NCBI GenBank assembly: GCA_047967505.1
Contig: CM106539.1
Source: Dipteris shenzhenensis
Taxonomy: Eukaryota; Polypodiophyta; Polypodiopsida; Gleicheniales
Direction: 5' to 3' (one strand)
DNA: 64,000 bases
This document shows, one piece after another, positions 51,112 through 63,117 of the stretch. Position 1 is the first letter of the stretch; every line of letters begins with the position of its first letter. The position numbers and the translations under genes are program-made. The notes beneath the pieces are model-generated. The model worked only from the letters and a program-made list of their open reading frames with translations. It made no database searches and had not been told where the DNA came from.

Positions 51112-51519
51112 TCAATCCAAAAATGTTCTCTTCTCTTCAACAAATGCAGGAACGGTTTGTAGCAGTGAATCTCTGCTTGCATTCAAGCATGTATTCTAGC
51201 ATCAGGTCTCCTTGCCTCTCCATGATGGGTCGAAGCCTTTTAAAGAAAGCCCATATGGTTTTACTCAACAAGACTGAGTCCTCTCCAATTAGGAAATTTC
51301 TCAGCTTCTTACGATCGGTCTTATTTATGAGCCTCGTTCTGAATGGGCTGCAGCTGCCTTTTATGTGAACAAACACTCTAAACAGAAGAGAGGAAAAAGT
51401 GGCTTGTAATCAACTACAAGCCCCTTAACAAGTGTTTGCTCTCACTCTCTTACCCCATTCCAAATTAAGAATATCTGATGTAGAAGATTACAGGCTCAAT
51501 GATCTTCTCCAAGCTTTCA
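51112..51519 (+). pseudogene. Caulimovirid-like RT N-terminal fragment
   Basis: Collinear with 46000-46360 and 47900-48260, it covers the coat/protease-RT linker end and the first RT motifs (NKHSKQKRG-like and INYKPLNKC-like blocks), split over two frames by single-base changes. Bases 51520-51614 are unassigned. Confidence 0.7.
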
Positions 51520-51616
51520 AAGTAGTCAAAAGAGGAAGGACACTGCAAAGTATTAGGGGCAACTGGTTGGGAAGGTGGAGCAGGAGTAGAAAGAGTATGG
51601 ACAGGAGTGCGCCATA

Positions 51617-52447
51617 ATGGCACAAACGGAGGAAAGGGAGCGGAAGCGATGCAAAACGGCGAACAGGTGCAAGATGGAAGCTTGGAAGGCAAAGTGGGAT
51701 GGCAAGTGGAAGCTTGGGATGAAGAAGAGGAACGGCACTGGGGCAAGGTCAAGCGAGCGATCAGAAAGCCCGTGGCAACGCAAAGGCATGTGCAGAAAGG
51801 ATGCTGAGACAGAAAGGGAAAACGATGATGCGATGGAGCATCAGGTGAAGGCAAGAGACATAAAGGGAAAATGGAGGTGGACAGGTGCAGGTCCAGGTAG
51901 ACATAGAGGCATGACCCGAAGGGAAGCCTTAGGGCAGAGGATGAAGCATGAAGAAGAAGAAGAAAGGGAGAAGGTGATGACGGCCAAGGGGATGGAAGGA
52001 CGTGTGATGAGGCCAAGGCGTGAAGCGCAAATGGCGAAGGATGAAGCAAAAACGACGGAAGGCGAAAAGGAAACGGCGGATGGAAAAGGAGCCAAGGCAA
52101 GGCAAGGAAGAACGGCGGGAAGAATGAGTGGAACGATGAAAAGGCCAAGGCATGAAGAGGAAACGATGGAAGGAAAAGAGGAAACGGTGAAAGATGAAGC
52201 GGAAACGGCGGTTGGGAAAGAAGAAAAGGAAAGGCAAGGTAGAACGGTGGGAAGGATCAAGGAATGGATGAGAAGGCCACGGTTTCAAGGAGAAACGGCG
52301 GATGAAGAAGTGGCCAAGATGAGACAAAGAGGTGGAAGGTGGATGCATAGGTGCAGGGTGACATGTAGGCCAAGGGAGCAGGATGAGCTCAAGAAGGACC
52401 AAAATGAAGAAACGAAGAGAAGAACGGGTCTAGGTTGTGGAGCGTGA
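51617..52447 (+). CDS. Type B charged Lys/Arg/Glu-rich ORF (duplicate copy)
   Basis: This 276-codon counterpart of 10673-11470 is intact from a start just inside the duplication break. It differs from its partner at scattered residues only. The gag-like ORF that should precede it is absent here. Confidence 0.42.
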   Translation: MAQTEERERKRCKTANRCKMEAWKAKWDGKWKLGMKKRNGTGARSSERSESPWQRKGMCRKDAETERENDDAMEHQVKARDIKGKWRWTGAGPGRHRGMTRREALGQRMKHEEEEEREKVMTAKGMEGRVMRPRREAQMAKDEAKTTEGEKETADGKGAKARQGRTAGRMSGTMKRPRHEEETMEGKEETVKDEAETAVGKEEKERQGRTVGRIKEWMRRPRFQGETADEEVAKMRQRGGRWMHRCRVTCRPREQDELKKDQNEETKRRTGLGCGA

Positions 52448-52483
52448 AGAAAATGCAGGGCGGAAGGTCGAAGGTGCAGGAAC

Positions 52484-53725
52484 GTGCGATGTTCAAGAGA
52501 AGAATGTGATGAGAAGAAACCGCGACGAGGTGGAAGGACTTGTGCAGAACGAGTGAGGATGAGAATAAGAGGGTCTGAAAGAGAAGTGGTGCGAAGGGTG
52601 AAGAAAATAGTGAAGCGCACAAGTCCAGTTCTCCCAAAACATAAAATCATCTCTTGGGTGATGCACCAATATTTGAAATCAACGTGGCAAGACGCATGGA
52701 AAGAATGGAAGCAGTGCGTTAACGCAATGATCCGACTGGAAGAGTCAAAAACGAGTCTAAGTATTGGCTCGGATTCTTTTCCTCCTTGTTACTTGGGCTT
52801 ATTGCCTAAGCCAATGTTGATGACAAGTGCCGAAAGAAAGATCAAGCCGTTGGGGCATATTTTACTTTGGGTAGGTTGGAAATTCTGGCCAGGTGAGCAA
52901 ATTGGTTCACTTGGACAGGTGGCAAGCGGCAAGCTGATGCTGTATGCGGGGTGGAAAGATTGGCCCGGCATAGTGTCGTCCCTCGATATCATGTTGGAAG
53001 CAGTGTGGAAATTTTGGCCAGGTGATGCTTGGCTTGTTCATCTCGCACGTGGGCTTCCAAGGCAGATCCGGCCAAGGGGGCCTCTTTCGAATCTAATGTT
53101 GCTTGCGGGTTGGAAACATTGGCCCGGTCCAATGTCACGTCCCGATGTTACCTTTTTGGCAGGTTGGAAATTTTGGCCGGGGAATCTATCCAAACGGCTA
53201 ATTTTTCTTTTTTGGAAACTATATGCATATGCGGTGACCCCTCTAAAACGTCAAAGCTTGAGGCACCGTTTGCTTTGTAAAATATGTTGTAAAATTACTT
53301 CATTCTTAACATTCTTCACCCCCCATTATGAGGAGAAGGCAAATTTTGATGCCCATGTAAAAAGTCATACTAGCGCGTGTGGCGTCACTCATTCGAGACG
53401 TTCTCGGATTGAGGTTAGGCTTTTGTGTGTGTGTGTGGCCACTCACTTAAGTCACCTTGGTGAGGCTAGGCTTTTGTGTATAGCCGGCAATGCTCTCCCT
53501 TTAATTGATGAGGAGAAGGCAAATTTTGATGCCCAACTAAGAGGTCATACTAGTGCATGTGTGGCCACTCATTCGAGACGTTCTCGGATGGAGGTTAGGC
53601 TTTTGTGTGTGTGTGTGGCCACTCACTTAAGTCACCTTGGTGAGGTTAGGCTTTTGTTTATAGCCGGCAACGCTCCCCCTTTAATTGATGAGGACATCAA
53701 TTCTTTTGAACCGGGGAGAGTATAA
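52484..53725 (+). CDS. Type B GWKxWPG repeat protein, intact copy (413 aa)
   Basis: This is the only copy open from end to end. It has a Cys- and Arg-rich basic start (to about residue 60), then KHKIISWVMHQYLKSTWQDAWKEWKQC, then GWKFWPG, GWKDWPG, VWKFWPG, GWKHWPG and GWKFWPG between about residues 125 and 240. A hydrophobic Lys/Cys-rich linker and two tandem 60-residue Cys/His modules follow, ending FEPGRV at the LTR. The stop overlaps the 3' LTR start. It occupies the pol position but has no enzyme motif that I recognise. Function unknown. Confidence 0.55.
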   Translation: MRCSREECDEKKPRRGGRTCAERVRMRIRGSEREVVRRVKKIVKRTSPVLPKHKIISWVMHQYLKSTWQDAWKEWKQCVNAMIRLEESKTSLSIGSDSFPPCYLGLLPKPMLMTSAERKIKPLGHILLWVGWKFWPGEQIGSLGQVASGKLMLYAGWKDWPGIVSSLDIMLEAVWKFWPGDAWLVHLARGLPRQIRPRGPLSNLMLLAGWKHWPGPMSRPDVTFLAGWKFWPGNLSKRLIFLFWKLYAYAVTPLKRQSLRHRLLCKICCKITSFLTFFTPHYEEKANFDAHVKSHTSACGVTHSRRSRIEVRLLCVCVATHLSHLGEARLLCIAGNALPLIDEEKANFDAQLRGHTSACVATHSRRSRMEVRLLCVCVATHLSHLGEVRLLFIAGNAPPLIDEDINSFEPGRV

Positions 53726-53815
53726 GAAAGTCAACGTTAGGGTTGACCTATCGTGAGTGTTTGGAACATTTTTTGGGCGAAGGAGGCGCCGCGGTGCCTA
53801 GCGGCCAGCCACTAC
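53711..53815 (+). repeat. B1 polypurine tract and 3' LTR head (duplicate)
   Basis: CCGGGGAGAG at 53711-53720 precedes the 95-bp head 53721-53815, which ends ACTAC. Confidence 0.87.
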
Positions 53816-54986
53816 TGTTACGGACGAGGTCTTCGGGACTTAGATTTTTCTTCTATGCAGCGGATATTTCTTGACCCGGCCCGCTAACCTCAAGCGCACC
53901 TAGGACTCACCAGCCCCAGATACACCCAGAGCTATCGTTTGCATTCCGCGACACCTTTGTGTTTCCCAGCCAGCCCTGGCACGTCCTGCACCTAGATGGC
54001 CGTTTCCAATCCCAACCACGACGCGTACTCCCCTAGACCGCCATTCACGGATCCTCTGATCCCCATGCCCCTTTCATGGGCGACTGATCCCCAAACGGTT
54101 TCGGCTCCCCGCTTGTATCTCGGTCTATCGGTGAAGACACACAGACTCACGGGTCTTCACAACACTTGCCCGATTCACAATTCACACAGAAAACCCACCG
54201 CATGACATTCCACCTTTAGCCCAGCTTGCTTAGAGAGCTACACAACGGTTCACGAATATTTACAATGGTATGAAAGGAATGGGCCGCTCACCGTTCCCCG
54301 CTCACGTTCACGTGCACTCATGCCCTTCCCACATTTTGCTTTCTAGTGTGTGCCCACACAAGTGCACCATAAGATCACAACACGTAAAACGGCCCGAGAC
54401 GTTACTTGCAAGAAAGTACAAGAAAGAGTGCCAAACGATGGCTTGATAACGCTAGACTGTAAGAAAGAGTATTTACAAGCAACTGAGCGCACAACCGCAT
54501 CACTATGTTTTCCTGCAGGATGCAACCTCACATGCAGGGAGACAACCTTCCATATACTCTCCACGGCTCCAAAAGAGCTTGAGCTCCGTCTCAAGCGTGG
54601 AGGCTTCAAAACCAAAAGCCTAACCCCAAACAAGATTGACTCGAGAGGGTGGCCACACGACGCACACAAGAGCCTAACCTCGATTCCGAAATGCCCCGAA
54701 TGAGTGGCCACACACGCGCTAGCTACCTCAACATCAAACTTTGCCTTCTCCTCATAATGGCGGGCACAATTTGACATGAAACAATATTGTTACACAATAT
54801 GGGTGAATACTTACAACGGGGATATTTTTTGTACAAACGCCTTAAGCACACATAAAACGTTTGAAGATCATACATGTGAGCGCCTTAGCAATGGAGCTTT
54901 AATTGGAAGTACAAGTCCATGCCTGCATAGATGATCGTGAGTGCATTCGGCTGGGGAGTTTGGAATTAATACACAACCAAGATAGT

Positions 54987-56306
54987 TTATCCTGGCCAAA
55001 ACTTCCACCCCGCATGAAGCGTATGGTCTGGACGTACTGCGGCGCCGGGCCAAAATTTCCAACCCGCCCATAGCATCACCTTGTAAGAGAGCCCCAACGG
55101 TGAGAGGTATGGCATTGAAGCACCAATGAGAAGGTATGTCGCACCAGGCCAGTCTTTCCAACCTGCCTGCATCATCACGTTGGTGGAACACGCCAACGGC
55201 GAGATATGTGCCATTGATGTGCCGATGACGAGGTATGCTACGTCTAGCCAGTCTTTCCGACTTGACTGTAGCATCACGTTGACGAAACGCCCCAACGGTG
55301 GAATATATGCCATTGAAGCACCGATGACGAGGTATGCCGCGCCAGGCCAATCTTTCCAACCCGCATGCAGCATAATGTTTGGCGGCTGAGTCCGTCGGAT
55401 CTGTTCTACTGAGGTGCTTGTTTTGGACGCTGCCTCATGCCCCTGCGTGAGACTAGAGAGCAACATCCCCCTTAGTAGCCTAGTTTGCTTAATGGAGTAG
55501 TTTGGAGTGTGCACTTCTATCCTCTCACCTGGACCAACCGCTCGGTACACAATCATGTTATCACTTCTATCCCCAGGTGAGGCATCCAATCGCATCGGTG
55601 GCCAGACTTTCCATCCAACCCTCATCAAAACATCACTATGCCCTTGAGGCAAGATCAACACTATGAAGCTCCGTTTTCCCTTTACTGTCTCAAAACCCGA
55701 CTTTACATCTTTATGTTCCTAGACCACTATTCTACATGCAACTCTTGACTTCCTACACCAACTCGCGGTCTTGCCGTTTCTGGGTCTGCTCCCCTGTTGC
55801 CTTTCTATGCTCATCCTCCCATTGCATGTCATCGTTTTTCTCACCCTTCGCAGCATCCCAATCCACGTTCCGGTTCTTTGTTCCTCTTTCCCTTGGCCTG
55901 TCTCCTCTTCGCGGTTCATATCATGAGCCTCATGGCGGCTCCTCCTTTGCCTCCCTGTCCACCGTCCACGTAACTTGTTCCCCCTCATCACTTGTTCATC
56001 TTGGACCTCTACGCCCAGATCTTGATTGGCCTCCCGTCCCCTTTGTCGTGACCAAAACGGCCACCTCCTCATCATGGTACCAACTTTGCCCGTTCTTTGC
56101 GTAGGTATGTTCACATTCACCTCGGGCTGTTGCATTGCACTTCGAGGCCCACTATGTCGTGACCTCATCCTCCCCATGGTCTTTCCTTCACGTTTCCAAC
56201 ATGGTTCCTCCCGATCCAGGGTCTCTTCCAATTGTCCATCATCCTCTGGGCTCACGGCGCCCACTTGTTCATCTTCTTTTTGTTCCCTTGGGCTGACGGT
56301 GCCCAC
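54987..56306 (-). pseudogene. Type A second ORF (copy 3, one stop)
   Basis: It is the same protein as at 14043-15479 but interrupted by an in-frame stop near 55720, with the acidic repeat shortened by 12 bases near 56310. The GWKxWPG part remains open. Confidence 0.65.
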
Positions 56307-56814
56307 CTCCTTTGCTTCTGTTCCTTGCGGCCTTGTGTGCCGCTCCGCACTAGCATACTATGGCCTTTCTCGCCATTCTTCCCTAGCACATTCCGGCTCA
56401 TCTCACCCGATCCCACTTGCTCTCACTGTGGCTCATGTCGCCTCTTTGCATCTGTTCATCATGGCCTGGCTTGCCGTTTTCACCCCGACTTCGATTACCC
56501 TTTCCATCACCGACTCTGCTTGAACACGGTCTCTACATCACGGCTCTTTCTGAGCCCACGGTTCCACTTGAACCCACACTCGGTGTTTCTGCCATGGCTC
56601 ATCTTGAGCCCACATTTCCATTCTGCGTCACTGTTCCTCTTGACCCTTCATTAGGTCTGCCCTACCTTGGATCCACGATTCCTCCTTGACCGTTCTTTTT
56701 CATCTTCGCGGCTCCTCCTTGGCCGTTCACCTTTGTCTCTTGCACGGCTCCTCCTTGGCCGTTCTCCTTTGACTTCCCCACTGCTTGTGGTTCAATCCTT
56801 GACTGCCACCATCT

Positions 56815-57120
56815 CTAGCTCCACCGTCGCCGTTCTTCCTCTTCTAGATCCGCATTCTCCAGCTCCATCGCTATTTCTGCTTCTAACTCTTCCCCTGAGT
56901 CCGTTTCTGAGTCACTTTTCGGTTCCACGGTCGGTCTGAATTCACCCTTGAGGTAAATATCATAGACAAGTCTGAAAACCACAAAGAACTCATGGCGCCA
57001 CTTCTCAGAGTCACCCTCCATATCGAAACGGTGGACTAGCCCTTGAAGGTAGCTCATGTCCTTCTTAATCAAGACCGTCACCATTCTGGCACCTTCCTCA
57101 TAATCTCGACCGCCGTTCAC
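56815..57120 (-). pseudogene. Type A gag-like fragment (copy 3)
   Basis: The conserved block and acidic stretch are readable. A stop just after the EEEERRRWS motif and a frame break near the start make it non-functional. Confidence 0.65.
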
Positions 57121-58092
57121 ACTACGCTCTCGTCTGCATTTTCCAATGGTAAACTCTGACCTGCTTTCATCATCATCCCCTTATCCATGGCAACTTGACT
57201 TCAGACCTTCCCACAATGTTGCGCACCACTATGGTCCGTTCTGTCACCAAGCGTCTCCCACCTCTGCGTTTCCCGTCTTCCGCGTCTTCCGTCCTCTAAG
57301 CTCTGATACCAAGTGTTACGGACCAGGTCTTCGGGACTTAGATTTTTCTTCTATGCAGCGGATATTTCTTGACCCGGCCTCCTAACCTCAGGTGCACCTA
57401 GGACTCACCAACCCCAGATACACCCGGAGCTATCCGCAGCTCGTTTGCGTTCCGCGACACCTTTGCATTTTCCAGCCAAAACGGGCCCTAGCACGTCCTG
57501 CACCTAGACGGCCATTTCCAATCCCAACCACGACGCGTCCTCCCCTAGACCGCCGTTCACGGATCCTCTGATTCCCATGCCCCTTTCATGGGCCACTGCT
57601 CCCCAAATGATTCCGGCTCCCCGCTTGTATCCCGGTCTATCGGTGAAGACACACAGACTCACGGGTCTGTGCAACACCTGACCTTCCTTGGCTAGCCTCC
57701 CCGATTCACAATTCACACAGAACACCCACCGCACGACGTTCCATCTTTACCCCAACTTGCTTAGAGAGTTACACAATGGTTCACGAGTATTTACAATGGT
57801 ATGAAAGGAATGGGCCGCTCACCGTTCCCCGCTCACGTTCACGTGCACTCATGCCCTTCCCACATTTTGCTTTCTGGTGTGTGCCCACACAAGTGCACCA
57901 CAAGATCACAACACGTAAAACGGCCCGAGACGTTACTTGCAAGAAAGTACTAGAAAGAGTGCCAAACGATGGCTTGATAACGCTAGACTGCAAGAAAGAG
58001 TACTTACAAGCAACTGAGCGCACAACCGCATCATTACGTTTTCCTGCTGGATGCAACCTCACATGCAGGGAGACAACCTTCCATATAACTAC

Positions 58093-58770
58093 TATATCGA
58101 GGATAGTGCTCTCTCATGCTATGTTGATTTGGATAAGGAAAACGTCAGCGGCGGTTTATGCTCCCTCTTGCTTTTAAATATATTCTGTTGCAATCAAGCG
58201 CATTTTAGCGACCGTTTGGCACTCCATCTAGTACCGCTCTGCCAGTAACATCATCATGCCATCTTGTGAGTTGTGTCCTCATGGTGCACGTTGAAGCGCA
58301 CGCACAAGAAAGCAAAACGTGGGATGGGTTGAGGGCACGTGAAAGCGAGTGGGGAACGGTGAGGGCCATTTGCATTCTCCATACCATTGTATAAACCGTG
58401 AACTATTGGGTACCGAACCGGAACATTGGGATAGCCCGAAGGGGTCTAACATGCCGACCCACGTAACGCCCATTAACTAAGAAAGAAAGTGGGCTGAATA
58501 GGGCGTTGCGCGGTGGACGTTCCTGTGGGTCTTGGAGACCCGTGTGATTCCGCAGACCAAGGTGTGTGAAGCCTAAGGGCTTGCCGAGTGGGGCGTGGTG
58601 CTAAGTGGGGAAAACGGTGGACGGCCTGGGCAGGGGTCGTGTTGGGATAAGCTACGCATAAGGGGATTGTGGTATCAGAAGAGAAATTAAGGGAGGCTGG
58701 GACTCGAAAACGGGTCCGACGTAAGGTGCTCACAACCGGAGACTAAGTGTGGCACGACCGGGCCCTTACA
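58093..58770 (+). repeat. Type B1 3' LTR tail (duplicate)
   Basis: This 678-bp copy of 17155-17832 is flanked by ACTAC on both sides. Confidence 0.88.
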
Positions 58771-58775
58771 ACTAC

Positions 58776-59460
58776 TATATGGAGGATAGTGCTCTCTCAT
58801 GCGAGGTTGATTTGGATGAGGAAAACGTCAGCGACTGTTTATGCTCCCTCTTGCTTGTATATACTTTCTGTTGCAATCAAGCACGTTATGGCGACCGTTT
58901 GGCACTCCATCTAGTACCGTCTTGCAAGTAATGTCATCATGCCATCTTGTGGGTTGTGACCTTGTGGTGCACATTGAAGCGCACGCACGGGAAAGCAAAA
59001 CATGGGACGGGTTGAGGGCACATGAAAGTGAGTGGGGAACGGTGAGGGCCATGTGTGTTCTCCATACCATTGTATAAACCGTGAACCGTTGGGTACCGAA
59101 CCGGGACTCGAGGTGAGCCCGAAGGGGTCAAACGTGCCGACCCACGTAACGGCCGTTAACCAGGAAGAAAACATGGGCTGATTAGGACGTTGCACGGTGG
59201 ACATTCCTGGGGGTCTTGGTGACCCGTGTGATTCTACAGACCGACGATCGTGAAGCCTAAGGGCTTGCCTAGTGGGGCATGGTGCAGAGTGGGATAAACG
59301 GTGGACGGCTTGTGCCAGGGGTCGTGTTGGCTAAGCTGCGCATAAATAAAGGGGATTCGGTATCAGAACAGAGACGTTAAGGGAGGCTAGGACTCGGCAA
59401 TGGGTTCCACGTAAGGGTGCCACGACTTGAGACTAAGTCCGATACTACCGGGCCCTTACA
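58776..59460 (+). repeat. Type B2 5' LTR tail (duplicate)
   Basis: It is a copy of 17838-18522, followed by the same mutated primer site (TGGTATCTGAGT at 59463-59474). Confidence 0.87.
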
Positions 59461-59521
59461 CTTGGTATCTGAGTAAATCTCAAGGTATCGCGAGCCTTCA
59501 AGGCAGATCCTGAATCGAGGT

Positions 59522-60449
59522 ATGGCGTCACGTGACGGGCAAAGTCAATCTTACGCACAAGGGAAGGAGGCAATACTATGGGTGATGAGGAGTGGGAAGC
59601 CGAAGATGGAAGCCGCAGTGGACATGATGAGGGCAGTTCCAGAGTGGGTGAACGACCTCCTGAGCAAGGACATGGGGTACTTGGAATGGCTAGTGTCGAG
59701 GTATGACACGGAGGGTGACACGACCAGGTGGTGCCGTAAATTCATGGTGGTATTCAAGTTGGTGATGGAACTCTGTGAAGAAGGATTTGGAGGATGACGC
59801 ACGGAGTCCGGGAGCAAAACAGAGGATGAAACGGTGAGTTGGAGATCGGCTCGGAAAGTGAAAGTGAAGATGAGGACTCAAAGGAGGAAGAACGGCGCAA
59901 GTGGAGTCGGGTATGGTGGCAGGCCCAAAGTGAAAGGAGAACCGGATCCGAAACGGCGGCCAAAGAGACAAAAGGGATGACCAGTGGAAGTAGGGAAGCG
60001 GAACCGTGTCGTGGGAGTGTGAGATGCACCCCAAGGAAGACGATCGGCAAAAAGGTGACTTGGGGTCCAACCGAGGTGATGGACATCACAGAAGACGGGA
60101 GGCCCCAAGCGGGTAGCACAGAGTGTGCGAAGCCTCGAGTGAACGGCGCGGGAGCCGTGAGATGCCTGGGAAACAGCACAGAAGGTGCGAGGTGTGGAGG
60201 TAGTGACCCGAGAGGCATGTTGGTGAAAACAGGTGGTGCGAAACCCTAAGACGCTATAAGCGTGATGAAGACCCGAGGCACGAGAAGTGCGATAACGGTG
60301 ACCAGAGGCACGAAAGGCACAGTGAAGGAGACGAGAGGCGCAAGAGGTGCGGGAGGCGCGAAAGAAAAGAAGAGGAGTGCCATTGTACCAAAGTCAAATC
60401 AAATAAACGCTCAAGGTGAGGAGGTCGGGATAAGGAGCACGGAAGGTGC
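59522..60449 (+). pseudogene. Type B2 gag-like ORF (copy 3)
   Basis: ATG 59522. The two-base frameshift shared with the other B2 copies is at about 59777, and a further 3-base loss lies at 59800. The basic region runs to the inversion junction at about 60450. Confidence 0.75.
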
Positions 60450-61124
60450 AAGCCATTTGCATAAATTCCCCGGCCAAAATTTCCAACCTGCCAAAAAGGT
60501 AACATCGGGACGTGATATTGGACCGGGCCAATGTTTCCAACCCACAAGCAACATCAAATTCAAAAGAGGCCCCCTTGGCTGGATTTGCCTTGGAAGCCCA
60601 CGTGCGAGATGAACAAGCCAAGCATCACCTGGCCAAAATGTCCACCCCGCTTCCAACATGATATCAAGGGACGACGCTATGCTGGGCCAATCTTTCCACC
60701 CCACACACAGCATCAACCGACCACTTGCCACCTGTCCAAGTGAAGCAACTTGCTCACCCGGCCAAAACTTCCAATCTGCCCATAGTAAAACATGCCCCAA
60801 TGGCTTGATCTTTCTTTCAGCACCTGTCATCTCCATTGGCTTAGGCAATAAGCCCAAGTAACAAGGAGGAAAAGAATCCGAGCCAATACTTAGACTCGTT
60901 TTTGACTCTTCCAGTTGGATCATTACGTTAATGCACTGCTTCCATTCTTTCCATGCGTCTTGCCACGTTGACTTTGAATATTTGTGCATGACCCACGAGA
61001 GAATTTTGCGTTTTTGGAGAGTTTGATTTGGGCGCTTCGTCGTTTTCTTCACCCTTCGTGCCACTTCTCTTCCTGACCCGCTTCTTCTCATCCTTACCTG
61101 TTCTGCACAAGTCCTTCCACCTCG

Positions 61125-61829
61125 TCATGGCTTCTTCTCATCACGTTCCTCTCTTGAACACCGCACTTCCCTGCACCTTGGACCTTCCGCCCTGCATCTT
61201 CTTTGCACTCCACAACCTAGACCCGTTCTCCTCTTCGTTTCTTCATCGTGGTCCTTCTTGACCTCATCCTGCTCCCTTGGTCTACATCTCACCCTGCACC
61301 TATGCATCCACCTTCCACCTCTTTGCCTCACCTTGGCCTCTTCTTCATCCGCCGTTTCTCCTTGAAACCTTGGCCTTTTCATGCATTCCTTCATCCTTCC
61401 TGCCGTTCTACCTTGCCTTGCCTTTCCTTCTTTCCCATCCCACGTTTCCTCTTTTCCTTCCGTCATTTCATCTTCGCCTTCCGCTGTTTCCACTTCATGC
61501 CTTAGCGATTTCATCCTTCCCGCCGTTCTACCTTGTCTTGTCTTGCCTTCTTTTCCAACCACCGTTTCTGCTTCACCTTTCACCGTTTCTGCTTCATGCC
61601 TTGGCCTCATCACACGTCCTTTCATCCCCTTGGCCGTCACTACCTTCTTTTCTTCCTCTTCTTCCTCACACTTCCTCCTCTGCCCTAAGGCATTACTTCG
61701 GGTCATGCCTCTACGTCTATCAAGACCTGCACCTGTACTCCACCGTTTTCCCTTTCTGTCTCTTGTCTTCATCCCATGCTCTTCCACTTCGCCGTTTTTC
61801 CTATTTGTCTCGGCATCCTTTCTGCACAT
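61125..61829 (-). CDS. Type B charged ORF, inverted element (234 aa)
   Basis: A Lys/Arg/Glu-rich frame with EEEEEKKVV, repeated EAET(V/A) and GRTAGRM motifs, ending in the CXXCSREERDEKKP segment that begins the GWKxWPG protein in other copies. The charged and GWKxWPG parts may therefore once have been one reading frame. Confidence 0.42.
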   Translation of the reverse strand: MCRKDAETNRKNGEVEEHGMKTRDRKGKRWSTGAGLDRRRGMTRSNALGQRRKCEEEEEEKKVVTAKGMKGRVMRPRHEAETVKGEAETVVGKEGKTRQGRTAGRMKSLRHEVETAEGEDEMTEGKEETWDGKEGKARQGRTAGRMKECMKRPRFQGETADEEEAKVRQRGGRWMHRCRVRCRPREQDEVKKDHDEETKRRTGLGCGVQRRCRAEGPRCREVRCSREERDEKKP

Positions 61830-62667
61830 GCCTCTACATTGCCACGGGCTTTTGATTGCTCTCTTGTCCTTGCCCTAGTGTTGTTCCTCTTCTTCATCCC
61901 AAGACTCCGCTTGCCATTCCACTATGCCTTCCATGCTTCCATCTTCAACCTGTTCGCCGTTTTGCATCACTTCCGCTCCCTTTCCACCGTTTGTGCCTTG
62001 AGCACTTTCCCATTTCATTCCTGCGCCTACCGCATTTTCTTGGGTCACCTGCATGCCTTGTGCATTTTTTCGAGTTTCCTTTGGGCCTACCACGTCACTA
62101 GGTCTTTGGCCTGCACCTTCCGTGCTCCTTATCCCGACCTCCTCACCTTGAGCGTTTATTTCATTTTTCTTTGGTACACTAGCACTGCTCTTCGTTTCCT
62201 TCGCGCCACTCAAACCTTTCGCGCCTCCCATCTCCGTCACTGCGCTTCTCGCGCCTTGGGTCTTCATCACGCCTATAGCGTCTCGGGGTTTCACATCACC
62301 TATTTTCACCAACGTGCCTCTCGGGTCACTGCTTCCACACCTCGCGCCTTCCACGGTGTTTCCCACACATATCACAGCTCCCATGCCGTTCACTCGGGGC
62401 TTCACACCCTCCATGCACCTCACGGCTCCCACCCCGTTCCCTTTGCACCTCACGGCTCCAGCGCTGCTCTCTCGGGGCTTTGTACACTTTGTGCTACCTG
62501 CTTGGGGCCTCGCGGCTACCCGCTTGGGGCCTCGTGTCTTTTGGGACATCCATCACCTCGATTGGACCCCAAGTCACCTGTTTGCCGGTCGTCTTCCTCG
62601 GGGCGCATCTTGCACTCCCACAACACGGTTCTGCTTCCCTACTTCCGCTAGTCATCCCTTTTGTCTC

Positions 62668-63117
62668 TTAGGCCACCATTTCGGATCCGGTTCTCCTTTC
62701 TGCTTGGGCCTGCCACCATTCTTGAATCCACCTACGCCTTTCTTCCTCCTCCGACTCCTCATCTTCACTTTCACTTTTCAAGCCGCTTTCTGACTCATTC
62801 GACGTTTCATCCTCCGTTTCGCTCCCGGACTCCTCTGCGTCATCCTCCAATTCCTTCTTCACGTAGAGTTCCATCACCAACTTGAAGACCACCATGAACT
62901 CATGGTGCCACCTGGTCGTTTTACCCTCTGTGTCATACCTTGATACTAGCCGCTGCAAGTACCCCATATCCTTGCTCAGGAGGACGTTCACCCACTCTGG
63001 AACTACCCTCATCACATCCACTGTAGCTTCCATTTCCGACTTCCCGCGTCTCATTGCCCGTAGTATTGCTTCCTTCCCTTGTGCAAAAGATTGACTTTGC
63101 CTGTCACATGATGCCAT
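62668..63117 (-). CDS. Type B gag-like ORF, first half (duplicate)
   Basis: It is the counterpart of 21743-22192 from ATG 63117, with the conserved block intact and the same early stop before the basic half. Confidence 0.58.
   Translation of the reverse strand: MASCDRQSQSFAQGKEAILRAMRRGKSEMEATVDVMRVVPEWVNVLLSKDMGYLQRLVSRYDTEGKTTRWHHEFMVVFKLVMELYVKKELEDDAEESGSETEDETSNESESGLKSESEDEESEEEERRRWIQEWWQAQAERRTGSEMVA

Larger units (their letters stand above)
53816..58087 (-). mobile_element. Type A LTR retroelement, copy 3 (complete)
   Basis: LTRs lie at 53816-54556 (741 bp, with deletions near 53935, 53970 and 54165) and 57314-58087 (774 bp). The primer site is at 57300-57311 and the polypurine tract at 54557-54566. 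ACTAC flanks it at 53811-53815 and 58088-58092. The second ORF is split (56306-55719 and 55661-54987) by a stop at about 55721. The gag-like frame (57120-56815) is broken. The 99-bp repeats lie at about 54990-55370. Confidence 0.88.
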
